DNA of 64,000 nt from Tanypteryx hageni (GCA_028673005.1 CM054114.1:11439108-11503107); one strand, 5' to 3'; positions 33,986 through 46,516 are shown, numbered from the stretch's first letter. Numbers and translations are program-made. The notes: a model not told the origin generated them from the letters alone.

Positions 33986-34714
33986 TGTGATATTTTTAGG
34001 GAGAGAAAAAAATGATGAGAAATAGGACCGAGTCTTTGTTATTCGTTCATCGGACGGATAAGGTAAAAGGGTTTGAAAAAAATAAACGCTGTTTTGAGGT
34101 TTTTATAAGAAGATGGCCCAGAAAAAAATGAGCGAGTCCGATCGTGACGTAGAGCAGAAATTCACGAACGTTTCCCTCTTCTCTAATGATATTTTAGCCT
34201 AAGACCTCGGGAATCCAAGATCAGTGGTGCCGAAGGACATCACGGACGAGCAGAATACTTCTCCTTCCTCCCACCCACTCTCCGGCCTTGCTCTTCCAGT
34301 CACCTCCCACACTGACACTTTTTATCTCTGGAAATGCCGTCCGTGTTGACTCCAGCCTTATCTTGATGCCAAGCAACTCGTGATAGGAATCCGTAATGGG
34401 AGGCTACTCCGCTAAAATGACTTGCGCCTCTTATTAGCATTGCACTGTTATTGCTTTTTAATGAGAAGATTGCAATTTTTCTTTCGTTTGTACGCCGGAA
34501 GGCTTTTTTTAATTTGATATTTTATAGTTATATAGTTTTATAGTTAGTTATATCACGAAACGTGACTTGATTTGTGAGCGCTGCGAAATTCCTTTCAGTG
34601 ACCCATCGTATTGGAATGAAATATTTATAAATCCTTTAGAGAATTAGAAAAGAGAGGAGAGAAACATACGTCGAATTTGGCCCCTTCAATCATTAATTCT
34701 AAGAATATGGCCAT
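33986..34714. other. Unassigned DNA
   Basis: Mixed, becoming AT-rich near 34480-34660. Ends at the target duplication of the next MITE. Confidence 0.35.
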
Positions 34715-34722
34715 ATCTAACT

Positions 34723-35022
34723 CAGGGCCGGCCAAAGCTACGGGTGAGCCGAGCAGCTGCCCGGGGCGCCAAAGTTTTGGGGGCGCTATCCGGATCATTT
34801 ATCTACGATATGCATTACATGCAAGTGAATAAATATTTTATACCAATTTATATCGAGGAACAGGCTAGAATCTTGATGGTATTCCTTTTTCATTATCAAT
34901 AATTTTTACACAGCGATGAATAAATTAACATGTACTTTGTGAATATCTCAACAAACATTAACAGAGGGGGTCGCTGAAGTGCTGTTTCGCCCGGGGTGCC
35001 AAAATTTCTCGGGCCGCCCCTG
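34723..35022. mobile_element. hAT-type MITE, 300 bp
   Basis: Flanked by a perfect 8-bp duplication ATCTAACT (34715-34722 and 35023-35030). Ends are CAGGGCCGGCC and, reverse-complemented, CAGGGGCGGCC (10 of 11). Near each end lies the word CCCGGGGYGCCAAA in the same orientation. No coding capacity. The end type (CAGGG) and duplication length fit hAT. Confidence 0.9.
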
Positions 35023-35030
35023 ATCTAACT

Positions 35031-36600
35031 ACACTCATAATAAACCTATAAAAAAGCAGGATTTGTATCTTTTTAGAGATGAACGGAATTTTGTAATGGG
35101 CTTCGGTTGGGATCCGCAACCAAGATGATTGTGATCCCAGAGGAGGGATCTAGGAATCCGCGCGTTGCTCTCTCTTACTATGCGTTAGTAGACACACGCC
35201 CACTATGACTCTCTCCCTCCCCTCCTCCTGCTCTCCCCTGCCTCCGCTCTCTTCACTCTCCCCTCATCGTCTCCCCCTTTGCTTATTTTTTTATTTTTAG
35301 CCAGGTGCGTCAGAGGAAAGAAGCTTTCTCTTTGTTCACTCCGGACGTAACGTAGAGGGGAAGAGTGTGCTCACTGCTTTATGAAGGTTGGGTTGGAGAG
35401 AGAGAGAGAGAGAAAGGTGAGGCATAGGGAAGAGAGCATCGTAGGGGAGGAAGTTAGCAAGGGGTGAGACAAAAAGTTTTCGGCCCATGTCGCGGTGGGG
35501 ATGATGGGGGTGGGTTGGGAAATGGGAAGTCGGGATGCGGCACGCTTCTCGAGGTGGGTCTGTGGGGGAGTTTATGAGTTTCGGGGGCGGGTTAGTTAGT
35601 CGGGGGTTTAGGTAAAGGGGGAAGTTAGGGATAGACATGAAAGAGGATTTCGGAGACGAAGGAGGAAATGAGATATAGGGCCTTTTTGCTCTCGTTTTCC
35701 CCGCATTGGCTTAGAAAATGAAGGAAAAATTCCTGTTACTGCAAAGAACAAATGGCTTCGCCTTTCCTTTCACAAAAAGAATCTGCGAAAGCGAAGACTT
35801 GTGCTGAATACAATGGTGCATCAGTGCTGATTGGGTGCATTGTGTTTGCGTTTTAAGTTGCTAAAATTGAAATAGATAAAGATATTACAAATAGCGATAA
35901 ATGACAACTAATACTGCAAACGAATGAACTTTGCCTAAGTTATCATTTATAAAATTGTCATATATATCGTCCATTGCTATAAAGTCCATTTATTCGCTAT
36001 CAATTCAAAATTAAATATTTACAAAGTTGTTCCAAAAATGAAATAAATCGTTATAGTCCATATCTCTATAATAGGAATGCAGATATACATTCGTTGATGT
36101 TTCACTTCTTCAATTGCATAGCTAAAAAAGAGGAAAAATAACTACATTTTCAAGAGCATTTTGACAGTCACGAGGTAAAGATGGTGTTTAAACAAGGCTC
36201 CTTTAAAAGCTTATAAAAAAAGCGACAGTTGATTATGACCACTAGGAAGACGCTCTCATCCTGATTTTTATAACAAAAAAACACAGCAGTAAAAATCCCT
36301 GTTAGGCGAAAATAATGCGGTTTGCTTCAAATCTTTATCGCTCCGTGAATTTTATGCGACCCGTGGAAGAGAAATAGCGCGCGTGACCGCACTTCGATCG
36401 CACGGATCTAAGGAATAACGAATTCGGCGAAGAAAAGAACACGGGAGCGACGGACGAGGCGCGTGCGCCCGCATTTTCCGCTTTCAGCTGTTTCCTCCCA
36501 TTGCCTTCTAATTCTTCCTCGCTGAACGATGGAGAGAAAAAGAGAGAAAGGCTCATGCCTGTCAGCCTCCCACAAGTCCCTTTCATTTTACGGCTCAGTG
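35031..36600. other. Unassigned DNA, CT-rich then GA-rich
   Basis: Pyrimidine-rich at 35205-35280, then purine-rich from 35350 to 35660 with a GA run at 35397-35414. AT-rich at 35860-36110. The minus frame 35336-35638 reads the complement of the purine run. Confidence 0.45.
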
Positions 36601-38370
36601 AAGTCTCGTTCTAGCCGACCTCACCCCCCTCCCCCCACCCTCCTTCCCCCTTCCTCCCTCTAGGAGAGAGCGTGCCTCCCCAACGGCATAATTCCCGATA
36701 CGGTGTCTCCCTCCCACCCCTTCCCATTGAAACCTACTCTTCGATTTCGTCCACGAAACAATTGCGAAATCGGATTTTCACTCGTGTCCTTACTGCATGC
36801 GAAACTAAAGGCGGAAAAATTATCGTTCGCAAAAAATTTACTAATAACACCACGATATAAAAATATATATAAATGAGTTGCATTTATAAGAAACAATTAC
36901 GACTGTTATTGTTAATCGTATTTGAAACACGAATAATTTGGCAGAATTAATCCCTTTATAATTAACATATGGAAATATATACACACCAGATGAATTATCC
37001 CGTTTAAAACGGGCTTTGTAACCAAACAATGTAAAAACAAATTAGAATTTTCAATTATAAAATTATAGTATAACAATCCTACCAAATTTGGTTGAACTGG
37101 CTGAAGAAACGGCTCAGATTTGAGCATTAGGGACAGAATGACAAAGTGAATAAGGATTTTATTATATTCTGATAGGGAAATATGTATATGAAATCTTGAA
37201 TGATAATGGAAACAATAATTGCTTTTGTTTTCCACTAATTCCATCGATTGGGACAAAATTATTTATTCATCAACTATTGACATAAATAATACTCCACATC
37301 TCACTGATGAAAACGCAATAAAAATAATTAGATATTTAAGTGCGGCCTAAAAATGAACTCGCATTCCTGCGTATCGAAACTATTGGCATTTGCTGGAGTT
37401 TCACGAACATCAGATAGTATCTGTTCGGGGCAATGCGATTTAATCTTAACGAACGGCGAGTGAGTTGGCGCATCCTCCGTGTGAAGCACTCCGTACTCTT
37501 TTTTACCCCACTCAACCTCCGCCGCCATTTCCCACGTCCCACTCGCGCCCTGTCGAATATTCCGCAGAGGCGACCGCCAGGTGTCGCCGGGGAAGCTCCC
37601 GCGAGCAGCACGTGTTGGGTGGAGCATGCGGCGACGCGAGACAAGATTCGGGAGCATTGCGGGGTTACGGGCGGAAAGAGGGGGTTAGGGGAGGGAGGTC
37701 GACAAAGCGCCTAACAGAGGCACGAGTGAGAGTTTGGCTGACGCAGTCTTTTTTTTGGGTTTCCCTTTTTGTGCCATAAAAGGGCGCTGTATGGCGCACA
37801 ACGCTCCAAAAGTACGAGATGAAAAAATTTACCGCACGTCTCTTTTTGATGAATAGTTTTCTCTTTCACAATCACTCGAATCTATCTTGACGTAAATGAA
37901 ATGTTTCAGTTTTTGGGATTTTCTTCACTGCCATCGTCACTTCTGAAGAGTAATCCGAGCTCTTTGTCGATTGCGTCAAAAATCGGTCATCTCCATTATA
38001 AATAACATCATTGCTTAACTTCGGTTGCACTTCAGTACACATGTGGTCATGTTCATTGCTAAGTTGGCAGAATCTCGTTTTCAAAATTCATCTGTTGAAA
38101 ATTTTCTATTTCGAAATACTATCGTCAACGAAAACCAACTTAACGTTGTATTAAAAATTTGATTTTAACACGAGTTTTGTACAATTATACGAAATATCCT
38201 ATTTCATTTTATTATAAACCCATACAGTATGAAGCAATAAAGTTGATTAAAGAAAAATATTTCTATTAAATGTCGATTTATATGATGAAAGTTCCTTCTC
38301 TTTCGGTGATTATTTGCTGATATAATACGAGAATGAAATCCCGAGAAAATCTTTGGCTTTACACCTCAAA
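36601..38370. other. Unassigned DNA
   Basis: Pyrimidine-rich to 36730, then AT-rich to 37340, where minus frames (36660-36896, 36912-37256) are simply stop-poor. The CpG-rich patch at 37430-37740 is open in several frames on both strands at once. Nothing recognised. Confidence 0.35.
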
Positions 38371-41300
38371 CGCCTCGAGTGTCAAAATTCGAAGACGCTA
38401 TCCTCTTTGAGATATCCTCGCCTCCTCCTTTAAGCAGATTTCCCTCTAAAAGGAAGAGCCAACTTGCTTACCCATTCCACCCTCGAGGCATTCCACGACT
38501 TCTCCCCAAAACAGCCACCGGTTGCGCCCTCTCCCAAGGAGAATTGGTCCAGACCGAGATTCTTACGGGTCCCAAGGGGGAAGCAAGGGGAGAGAGAGAA
38601 GGAGGAAGATAGAGGGAGGAGAAAGGGAGAGAACGTAGTTTCCGCCAAAGAGGCTTTCTTGAAAGTAATTAAGACGCTTCCTTCTCCTCGCCCCGCTCTC
38701 GGCTGCCAAAGTATCCCCAGCACCATCTTGCGGCCCACTCACTCAAACCTCAAACACTCCTCTCACTTGGAAACAGTCGTATCTCGTTTTCCGCTTTGGA
38801 ATTACATATCTCAGTTTCCGACCTTTTTGATACAAGAGTAGATGCGTAAGTTTTGTGGTTTCTCGAGTCGGCAATATATTTATTAGTTTAATCTAAAAGG
38901 TCCGTTATTATCACGGATCGCGTTATTCATAGCATTTAATATTTGAATATATTATTTCTCATTTTAGCCATAAATATAATTTAAATGATTTATCAATAAA
39001 ATTAATTTGAGTGGCTAATAGCGCATTAAGGTTTATATATAAATAATATTATCCGTAATATTCATAGAGCCGAGATTAAAATTAATAGAAAATTTAATGT
39101 ATGGCACGAGAACTTGTATACAATTTAGAATTAAACGAAAAATAAAAGACGTAAATAAGATTCGAATTTTTCAACATTATTATTTTTACATAAAATTATT
39201 CGAAAGAAAGAAAATAAGCATAAGTAAATAATTTTCACCGTTTACATAAGAATTATACCAATGTAATTTTTGCAATCACTTATTATTTTCCTTACTCTTG
39301 CAAAAATTGTTATTGTCGTATGCATTAAACGTAAAATTGTTTCATTTAAAGAATAAAAAGTCGTATTAGAGAGAGAATTCTTTAGGAGAGATAAAGCGTT
39401 TTTTTGCCTACCCTTAAGGCGGGTGAACTAAGAGGGTAAGTTACCCAAGATCCATAAAGAACCCACGCTTTCCAACCGAGCGGGGAAAGAGAGAGGGGGA
39501 GAGAGAAGCCGTTGGGAGTGAGAAATGGTAAGAGAGGGGACTGAGAAGACTTAAGGGAAGCACCGCCACCCTCCCACCGTCTGCACCCCTCTTCTGAAGA
39601 AACGAGAAAAGATTTCAGGGAAGAAGTTGGTCGGAAGGGGATGAAGTTACCCCGAGCCACAAAACCACCCCATTGTCCAACCTGTTGCTCCTCCACTTAT
39701 TTTTCGACCAGTAAAAAAGGAAGGAAAACAGATACAATCTCGTTAGTCATTTATGGGGAGGGTGAGAGAGAAAGAAAGTATATATGCAGAAGGAGGTGCG
39801 AAGTTCTCGGGCAATAAAAACAAAAGAAATTTCGAAGAAAAACATAGTATAAATTTTATTCTTCGCAGTGGAATAAACCTGCAAGAAAGCTTTCGATGAG
39901 TCACTCCCCTTCGCATAAAGATCTTGGATAAGGAGGCATTTTATGCACGCTTCTGAAAGAGGCAAAAGAGGAGAAAAAAATTACTTTCCGTCCTTTGTTA
40001 TTTCTTGAGAAATGCGAGGGTTGAAAAAAAGATGGAGGAAAAAATAAAATGCATTCAACATCTTGCTCGGTCTTCGGGAATGGGAATATGAGAGAAGCGG
40101 AGAAGTCTTGGAGAAGATTGCTCCTCTTGGCTGTATAGCGAGAGAAAGAGAGAGGATGGGGTGGGTGAGGGAACGGAGTTCTTGAATTCTTATTAAAATC
40201 CACTGGGGTTATCGAGAAAGAAATGAGTCGGGGGTAGCAAGAGGGTTGCAAAGAAAATTGGTACGAGAGAGAAGAAATAGGGGCGTTCTTTTATTGTTTG
40301 TAAGTAATGGAAAGTCGGAGGCAATCGAGGGCGAGACTTGTAGAGGGGGGAAGGGAGTTGGGGGCGGGGAGGAGGCTGGAGGCTCGCTTCGTGTATCGCC
40401 GAGGTCTGGAGATTAATGGGCAGGTCGCGGGGCCGCCACGAGGATCGCTCCTCCGACCTCGCCGACAACAAGGGATCCAGAGAGATGTGAAATCGCACTC
40501 CTCTTTTATCCCTTTTCTTTTTCCGAGCTTCTTTTGTTTTCATTTCCCTCTCTGCACTTCGCCACTGCTTCGAATCGCGCCTTAGACACTTTTTATCTTA
40601 CCTCAGCGCCGCAAGACTTTCTTTCTCGCCATCCACCCTCCGCGCCCATCTCCTTTCAATTTTTTTTCTTTTGCCGAATTAGTTTCAGCCTTTTTCTGGA
40701 TCTTTAGAAAGCTTATTTTTTCTATGAAAGAAATTCAATCTTTCAAATGAAGTGATGGGATACTTTTTTCCCAATAGTTCCCTTGTAGTTTACAACCCGA
40801 AAATCCTGTTAGGTTTTCTTAATAATCTGAGTGTTTTATTTGCAAATGAATTTCGACTATTTCATAAAAAAATATCATCGTCGCATTGGAAGCGAATAAA
40901 CTTGTTTTTTTTCAGTGAAATTAATCATTATTCAATTAATAGCACATGGATATCCGAAAAATAACCCAAACGGTTGAAAATGAACTTAGCTTAAGACCCT
41001 TTTTACGGGACGCAGTGATTCGTTGTCCTCCCTCGCAGCGTTCCCGTTTGTCGCAAAGCTCCCTCCTCCCTCACTCGTGTCCCTCCCTTCCCCCCTTTCT
41101 TCTCCTCTCTATAAACCCTTTCTCCCATTCCCTCTAAAAACCCATTCTTCACTCCACTATAGACGCCGTCTTTCTCTCCCTCCCTAGACCTTCTCTTCCT
41201 CCTGCAGCCTCAAAACTCCCTCTCCTCGCCGTCTTCTCTCTCATGACACTTCCCTCCGACGCCTTCTTCGCTCTTCCTCCGCCCCACCTCCTCCCTCCTT

Positions 41301-42600
41301 CCCGCTCCCTCCACCTCCGACCCGTAGGCTGACAAATAAGGATATGCCTACTTAAGTCGCTTCCGCGACGGAAGAATCACCTAATGAGATTGTGTTAGTT
41401 GCCCTCCGCGGAGAAGACGCGTACTGGAGGGTAAAGTGGGTACGGGGAGAAAGGGGAGGAGAGGTAGATAGAGGAGAAGGGGAGCATAAGAGGAAAGGGC
41501 GACTAAAACAGCCTTAACAAACGGGAGTTCAGTGCCTCTGGAGACGGTTCTGCTTCTGCAGCAGGACCAAAATGTAATTCTTGTGCCGAATAAAAAACAA
41601 CAAGAAAGGTAGATCATATTAGTTATTTCTTAATATTTACTGACTATGTCTAGAAATCCATGTTTGCCGACATATATGTTTTACGAATATAAATTTAAAT
41701 ATCTTTCCATAATGTTTCCAATTAAAAACTATACACCATTCCAAACGTGTTTGCCATGACGTCATGTGTCTTTCACGTGAACCATTACGACGAGCAATGT
41801 GGGATGAGGTACAGGAAGGGGCTTAGTCGCCGAATGCACCCGATAAACTGCGAGAAAACCCGATCTCCGCTTTCCCGTCCGAGAGAGTAATGTCATAAGA
41901 CGATTGGTTAGTGAGTGTTAGTGGCAAACACATTTGGAATTTAGTATAGTCCCGGTTCTAACCGTGAATTATTATCGGGTTTGGTTTTTTCCTATTTATT
42001 TATTAGCATCAAATTTCTATGATAAGAGTTTGTCTCATCAAAATATCAAAAAGAAGAGAGATTGCAACTTCAGTGCATAAATGTAAAAATATTTTCGATA
42101 TTCTAAGAGACCTTTTAAGATGATGTTGCGTTTTCTCCTGTTCCGTAATGGTGTTCTCGATTCGTAACTACGAGTGTCCATTTCCCAAAGATTTTGCATT
42201 TTCCTTCTCGTCCTTTTGCTCCTTCGCAATCTTTTGCCTAAAGGTTTCACAGAAACTTTGGCGGCGTAGGAGAGATTCGGTTGGCGCTTGATATCCGCGA
42301 GGGTCCTCCGATAGGAAGTTTCAGCTCCGTTTCAAGGGACGCGCACACCCTTAACTTTAGCCCTCTGGGTCCTCCAATGGTCTTCCTACTCCGCCTGCCC
42401 CTAGGGCTACTTCTTATCCGACCGCCTTCATCTTCTCCTTAATCTGTCCATTATCAGAGCGTCTTATATCAATTTATACGAGGTCACGATAAATTCATTT
42501 CCTATCTGATTCATGGTCACTTAGCTGGAAATAGCGGTCGCCAAGAGTCACACGAGTTTTCACCAACATTTTATAAAGCCATTAATATTTTCGTCTACCA
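38371..42600. other. Unassigned DNA
   Basis: Purine-rich runs at 38575-38640, 39480-39560, 40125-40170 and 41430-41490; pyrimidine-rich 41030-41320; strongly AT-rich 38870-39375. Overlapping frames follow these tracts. No element ends, RNA gene or paired splice signals were identified in this stretch. Confidence 0.35.
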
Positions 42601-42610
42601 AACTATAGGC

Positions 42611-42907
42611 CAGTGGGTCCCAACCTGGGTGCCGCAGCACGCTGGGGCGCCACAGCTGATTTTTAGGGCTGCCGCGATAAAATTAGCTTCGTAAATAAAT
42701 CATCGATTTGGATGTGTTTACGGGTAACTAGGGCATTAATTTTATCTCCAATATTTAATTATGGTGAGAAACCATAAAATGGATATGTCCAAAGGTTTTA
42801 ATACTCGTTTGTGAAAATATAAAAACATTGCTTAAAGACTGGGGTGCGGAAAAATTCTGTTTATCTTTGAAAGGGTGCCGCGCCTACAAAAAGGTTGGGA
42901 ACCACTG
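42611..42907. mobile_element. hAT-type MITE, 297 bp (copy B)
   Basis: Homologous along its length to the element at 23964-24243. Ends are CAGTGGGTCCCAACCT and, reverse-complemented, CAGTGGTTCCCAACCT (15 of 16). The flanking 8-mers (CTATAGGC and CAACTGAC) do not match, so the target duplication has decayed or been rearranged. The terminal pair itself is better preserved than in copy A. Confidence 0.85.
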
Positions 42908-43191
42908 CAACTGACGCTAAAATTACGCTAGGTTTTGAGCAACATTAGCATTATAATCCAGAATACCTGCTTGAAGAATGCTTTCTCGCTGAAACCGAAA
43001 CGCAGGGGTATTTTGCCAGAGAGATCCCTTAAGTAACCCTTGATATTCTCGAAAGATATAACTCAGGCAGATACGGGAGACTGTTTCATCGCGACAAAAA
43101 CCACATAAGAGACGAATCTTGACGGAGTCAAGTTATTGTTACGTCACTTGCTATCTTGTTTGCATTTCCAAAGAGTTACTTCCGACTCCCT
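42908..43191. other. Unassigned DNA
   Basis: Short mixed spacer between the MITE and the pyrimidine block; nothing seen. Confidence 0.35.
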
Positions 43192-43605
43192 GTCATCTTA
43201 GACTCCCTCCGTCCCATCTCCCTCTCTCCTATCTCCCTCTCTCTCTTTCTGTCTCTCTCTAAACCCCCCTTACATCCTCTCTTCGCGGCGTCTTGGCAAG
43301 CCATATCCACTACCCGTATTATATCCAAATGCCTTCTCCCCTTCCTTCCCTCCCACCCTCCCTCCCTCTCTCTCCCTCCCTCTCTCTCTCCCTCTCTCTC
43401 TCCCTCCCTCTCTCTCCCTCATTCCCTCTCTTTCTCTCCCTCTCTCTCTCTCCATCTCTCTCTCTCCCTCCCTCTATCTCCCTCCCTCTCTCTCTCCCTC
43501 CATCCTTCTCTCTCTTCCTCCCTCTCTCTCTCTCTCCCTACCTCTCCCTTTCTGCCCCCCTCTTCATTTCTCCACTCCCTTTAACACATCTCATCTCGTG
43601 GCTCG
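43192..43605. repeat. Pyrimidine-rich block (CTCTCCCTCC words)
   Basis: Nearly pure C+T on the + strand except for a mixed patch at 43270-43335. Built from CTCTCCCTCC and CTCTCTCTCC words. It produces Pro/Ser/Leu frames on this strand and Arg/Glu/Gly frames on the other. Confidence 0.92.
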
Positions 43606-43624
43606 ATCTCGTATCATGAGACGC

Positions 43625-44020
43625 TACGAATCCGCCCGGCGCAGAGGGAGAGATAGAGTTGGAAGGAAGAATCGGGAATAGAGAGAGAGAGGGTGGGGAG
43701 GGAGGAAGGAGAGCCCGAGGGATGATGAGGCTTAGGAGGGAGACGAGAGGGAAGAAAGGTGTTCTAAACGGAATGGGAGAGGCGAGGATTCCGAAATTTT
43801 AAACTCCATATATACGACGAGATGGATAAGAATAGTTAGCTAGAGAGATACGATGGAGTGGATGAGAGAGAGAGAGGAGGGTGGGGGAGGAGAAATTAGA
43901 GAAGTGAATGGTGTCGTCTTCATCTGTCGAAACAGAACTCTGTTAGACCCGCGCTGTGCGATTTTTGAGAGACAAAAATTCGAGTGAACGTATTCGCAGC
44001 GCATGATAAAATAGTTAGTT
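43625..44020. other. Purine-rich flank
   Basis: The + strand switches to G+A rich (GAGAGAGG, GGGTGGGGAGG) through about 43900, then mixed up to the TAGGG-end element. No gene seen. Confidence 0.55.
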
Positions 44021-44025
44021 ATAAT

Positions 44026-44667
44026 TAGGGAATATATTTTTTGGGTTAAACCCGATTTTGCTCGGTTTTTACCTCCCGAGTCGATATTTTTTAATTCGGG
44101 TAAAACCGGAAAATACTGCTGTAGTAATAAAATAATTAATATTAAACCTGGCGCTTAGAACTTTCGAACACGATTTTAATATGAAAACGCTTTACAATTT
44201 CAGCTCACGTTTACATTTGATATTAATAACCTTCATTGAATTGTAATTTATTAAAAATCTCGAATCTATCACTTAAATATAACTATTTCAAAAACAAAGA
44301 GTTATCGACAGAAATGGAGACGTAATTAATTCATGCGGACGTTACATCTCACAGAGAAGGAAACAGACAAAAAGTTTCTTCAAGACATAAAACTTTATCG
44401 TTTGACCAGTTATGGAATTTCATTTACACTTTCAAACATTGTTGTGTTACCAGTTTACATGTGTAATCAATTCAGGCCCAAAAATATATAACGTGTACTG
44501 GTTAAAAATTTCACTTCTATTAAACCCTATTCAACCCGAATTCTTTAAAAACGTATTTACTTTGCTTTCGTTAAAACCCGATTTCACCCGATTTGTTTAA
44601 TAATTTTAAAACCCGATAACTACCTCCTGGCTGCGATTTTATTTTTAGCCCGAAAATATATTCCCTA
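44026..44667. mobile_element. TAGGG-end DNA element, copy 2 (about 642 bp, non-autonomous)
   Basis: The left end TAGGGAATATATTTTTTGGG is mirrored by the right end, which reverse-complements to TAGGGAATATATTTTCGGGC. TTATA lies just outside each end (44019-44023 and 44669-44673); as 8-mers, GTTATAAT and CTTATAGT agree at 6 of 8. Homology with copy 1 is visible at the left (TTTTTACC, then TTCGGGTAAAACC) and at the right (AAAACCCGATAAYTACC). The middle is unrelated to copy 1 and has no open frame of interest. Confidence 0.78.
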
Positions 44668-44945
44668 CTTATAGTATAACAGAACAAGCTCGCAAGTGCG
44701 AGAATCACGGGAAAAAAACAAAACAGAACGGCTGTATGGGCTGAATGATTGCAGAATGAAAGTAGGGAGAGAAAATGTAAGACTGCATTGGGCTATAGAA
44801 GAATGAGGGGCGAGTAGATGGGGAATATGGAAGCAGATGAGCAGCACGTGGAGGAGGAAAAAATAAAGGGAGTTTGGGACTGGTCGTATCCAAATGTGTT
44901 TGAGGTGAAGCTGCAGACTGAAGTTTTCCCATTGCGTCACTAATT
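44668..44945 (-). mobile_element. Possible degenerate LINE C-terminal fragment
   Basis: On the minus strand, two overlapping frames (44940-44665 and 44932-44705) together resemble an eroded LINE ORF2 end: a KLPLFFPPPRA stretch followed by YSPSTRPSFFYSPMQSY. I see no 3' tail or target duplication, and the TAGGG-end element abuts it. Composition alone could explain it. Confidence 0.22.
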
Positions 44946-45346
44946 CCGTGGAGCGCAGTAAGGGAATCCCTACGAATCCTTAACTTGTCCTCACAACCCT
45001 ATTCCACATCAAAAGTTCTATAAAGAGTAATCCGATTTATATCTTCCCGGACTTACAACCTCCGAAATCAAACCCTTTTAAAAGACTTTTTTTATTCCCT
45101 TGGAGAAGTTAAAAACACTGAGTATTTTGGTGTTGCCCTGATAACTTAATATAATAAATTGTGAACGTTAGAATTTGGATAATTAATTGCTGCTCTAATA
45201 TAATGTTTGGTAAGAATTTCAACCATGTTAGGCTGAAGGAATTGGATTCGATCGTGAAGCAAGACCGGTAATGCATGGAGAAAATTTTCCCTTTTTCTAA
45301 TAATTTTATATATTCCCACTATTATTTTACACAGACATACATTTGT
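44946..45346. other. Unassigned DNA
   Basis: AT-rich spacer without visible features. Confidence 0.35.
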
Positions 45347-45430
45347 ACATATATATGTGTATGTGTATATATGTGTATATATATATATATATAATTATAT
45401 AATTATGTATGTGTGTATATATATACATGT
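45347..45430. repeat. (TA)n/(TG)n compound microsatellite
   Basis: TATATGTGTATGTGTATATATG words with a central TA run and an AATTATATAATTAT palindrome. The tract is nearly all alternating pyrimidine/purine. Confidence 0.93.
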
Positions 45431-46477
45431 TTGCATAAGTGTACATGCGCGCACGGAAGGCCGCCTCGAGATCGATCTTAAGGATTTGGTCGGGATAACA
45501 AAGAGATGACTACGCATGCGGATAATTTTCTCATATCTGGAAATATGTAAAGAAACGAATTGTAAAACTTCACCAAGCACTTCTCAACAAGAATCTTTGG
45601 AGCCTCTTATGCATCCCCAATTAATCATCCTTCCCCACGCGACATAAAAGGATTCGTTCGCATCTCGTATCTCTACAGTATTTCTCGTGGCATCCCGAGA
45701 AGCATCCTTCTAAACCTCCTTCCGGTTTCCCCTTCGGTCTTTAAGACCCTCCTCACCCTCCACGAACCCTTTCTTCCCCACCGACACTTGTTCTTAACGC
45801 CAACCCACTCGTCCCTTTTGTGCGAGTCTGCTAAGGCGTGTAAAGTCACCCGCCCTTAGTGTTTCGGGGAAGTCTTAAAGGAGGCGCTGAATCGAGGGGG
45901 TGAGGAGGGAGTGAGGGGAAGGGGGTGAAGGGAAGGGAGAGAGAGAGAGTGTGAGGGAGGAGAGGGGCTTCGCTTGTCTATTCGAGGAGACAAAGCGTCT
46001 CCGAAGGAGTTGTTAGCGGTCCCGGAGGGAAGAAGGCGACGATTAAGCGGTTACTCGAAGCTGTAATGGGAAGAGCTGTTTGTGGTCTCTCGGGCCGAAA
46101 TGCTTCCTTAATGCCTTATTGGTCCCCGAAAACCGTTCAAATTAGCATAAAGGGTTAACGAGCCGGTTGTTTTGCTCTCACATTAGCGAGGCCGCATTAT
46201 TCCCCACCTTGAATGGCACTTTTTTCTTGGTTAACTGATAATGTTGTGATTTTGGCTGTGAAATGAACTGCTATTTTCGTGTTTGTTTTACAGTAGTTGG
46301 AAGAAGATAACAGTCTATTTGTTCGCAATGGTTTGGTTACTAAAATGCACTCGTTTAAATTGAAACGTTGAATTTGACATTGGTTTTATAATATGCAATG
46401 AATTGCTAAATAATTCATTTATTATAGTTGGCAATTACTTTTAAAATAATTAAACTCTTCCTCTTTTTTATTTACAG
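45431..46477. other. Unassigned DNA, possibly intronic
   Basis: CT-leaning at 45690-45790, GA-rich at 45895-45970, then AT-rich from 46230. The last 30 bases form the pyrimidine tract and acceptor of the candidate microexon. A strong acceptor-like TGTTTGTTTTACAG ends at 46294, with no partner donor nearby. Confidence 0.4.
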
Positions 46478-46516
46478 GTCTTAACAAACTAGATCTGAGG
46501 TGGTTCTTCGGTAAAG
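46478..46516 (+). other. Candidate 39-nt microexon
   Basis: A pyrimidine tract (CTCTTCCTCTTTTTTATTT) leads into ACAG ending at 46477. The 39 bases end in AAAG at 46516, followed by the consensus donor GTAAGT. Possible branch-point sequence (AATAATTAAAC) lies about 30 bases upstream. Of the three frames, one is open and reads LNKLDLRWFFGK with split codons at both ends (GT at the left, G at the right); the other two contain TAG or TAA early. Length 39 preserves frame, as is usual for regulated neuronal microexons. A second donor six bases earlier (TTCG|GTAAAG) would shorten the peptide by two residues. I do not recognise the protein. Confidence 0.5.
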
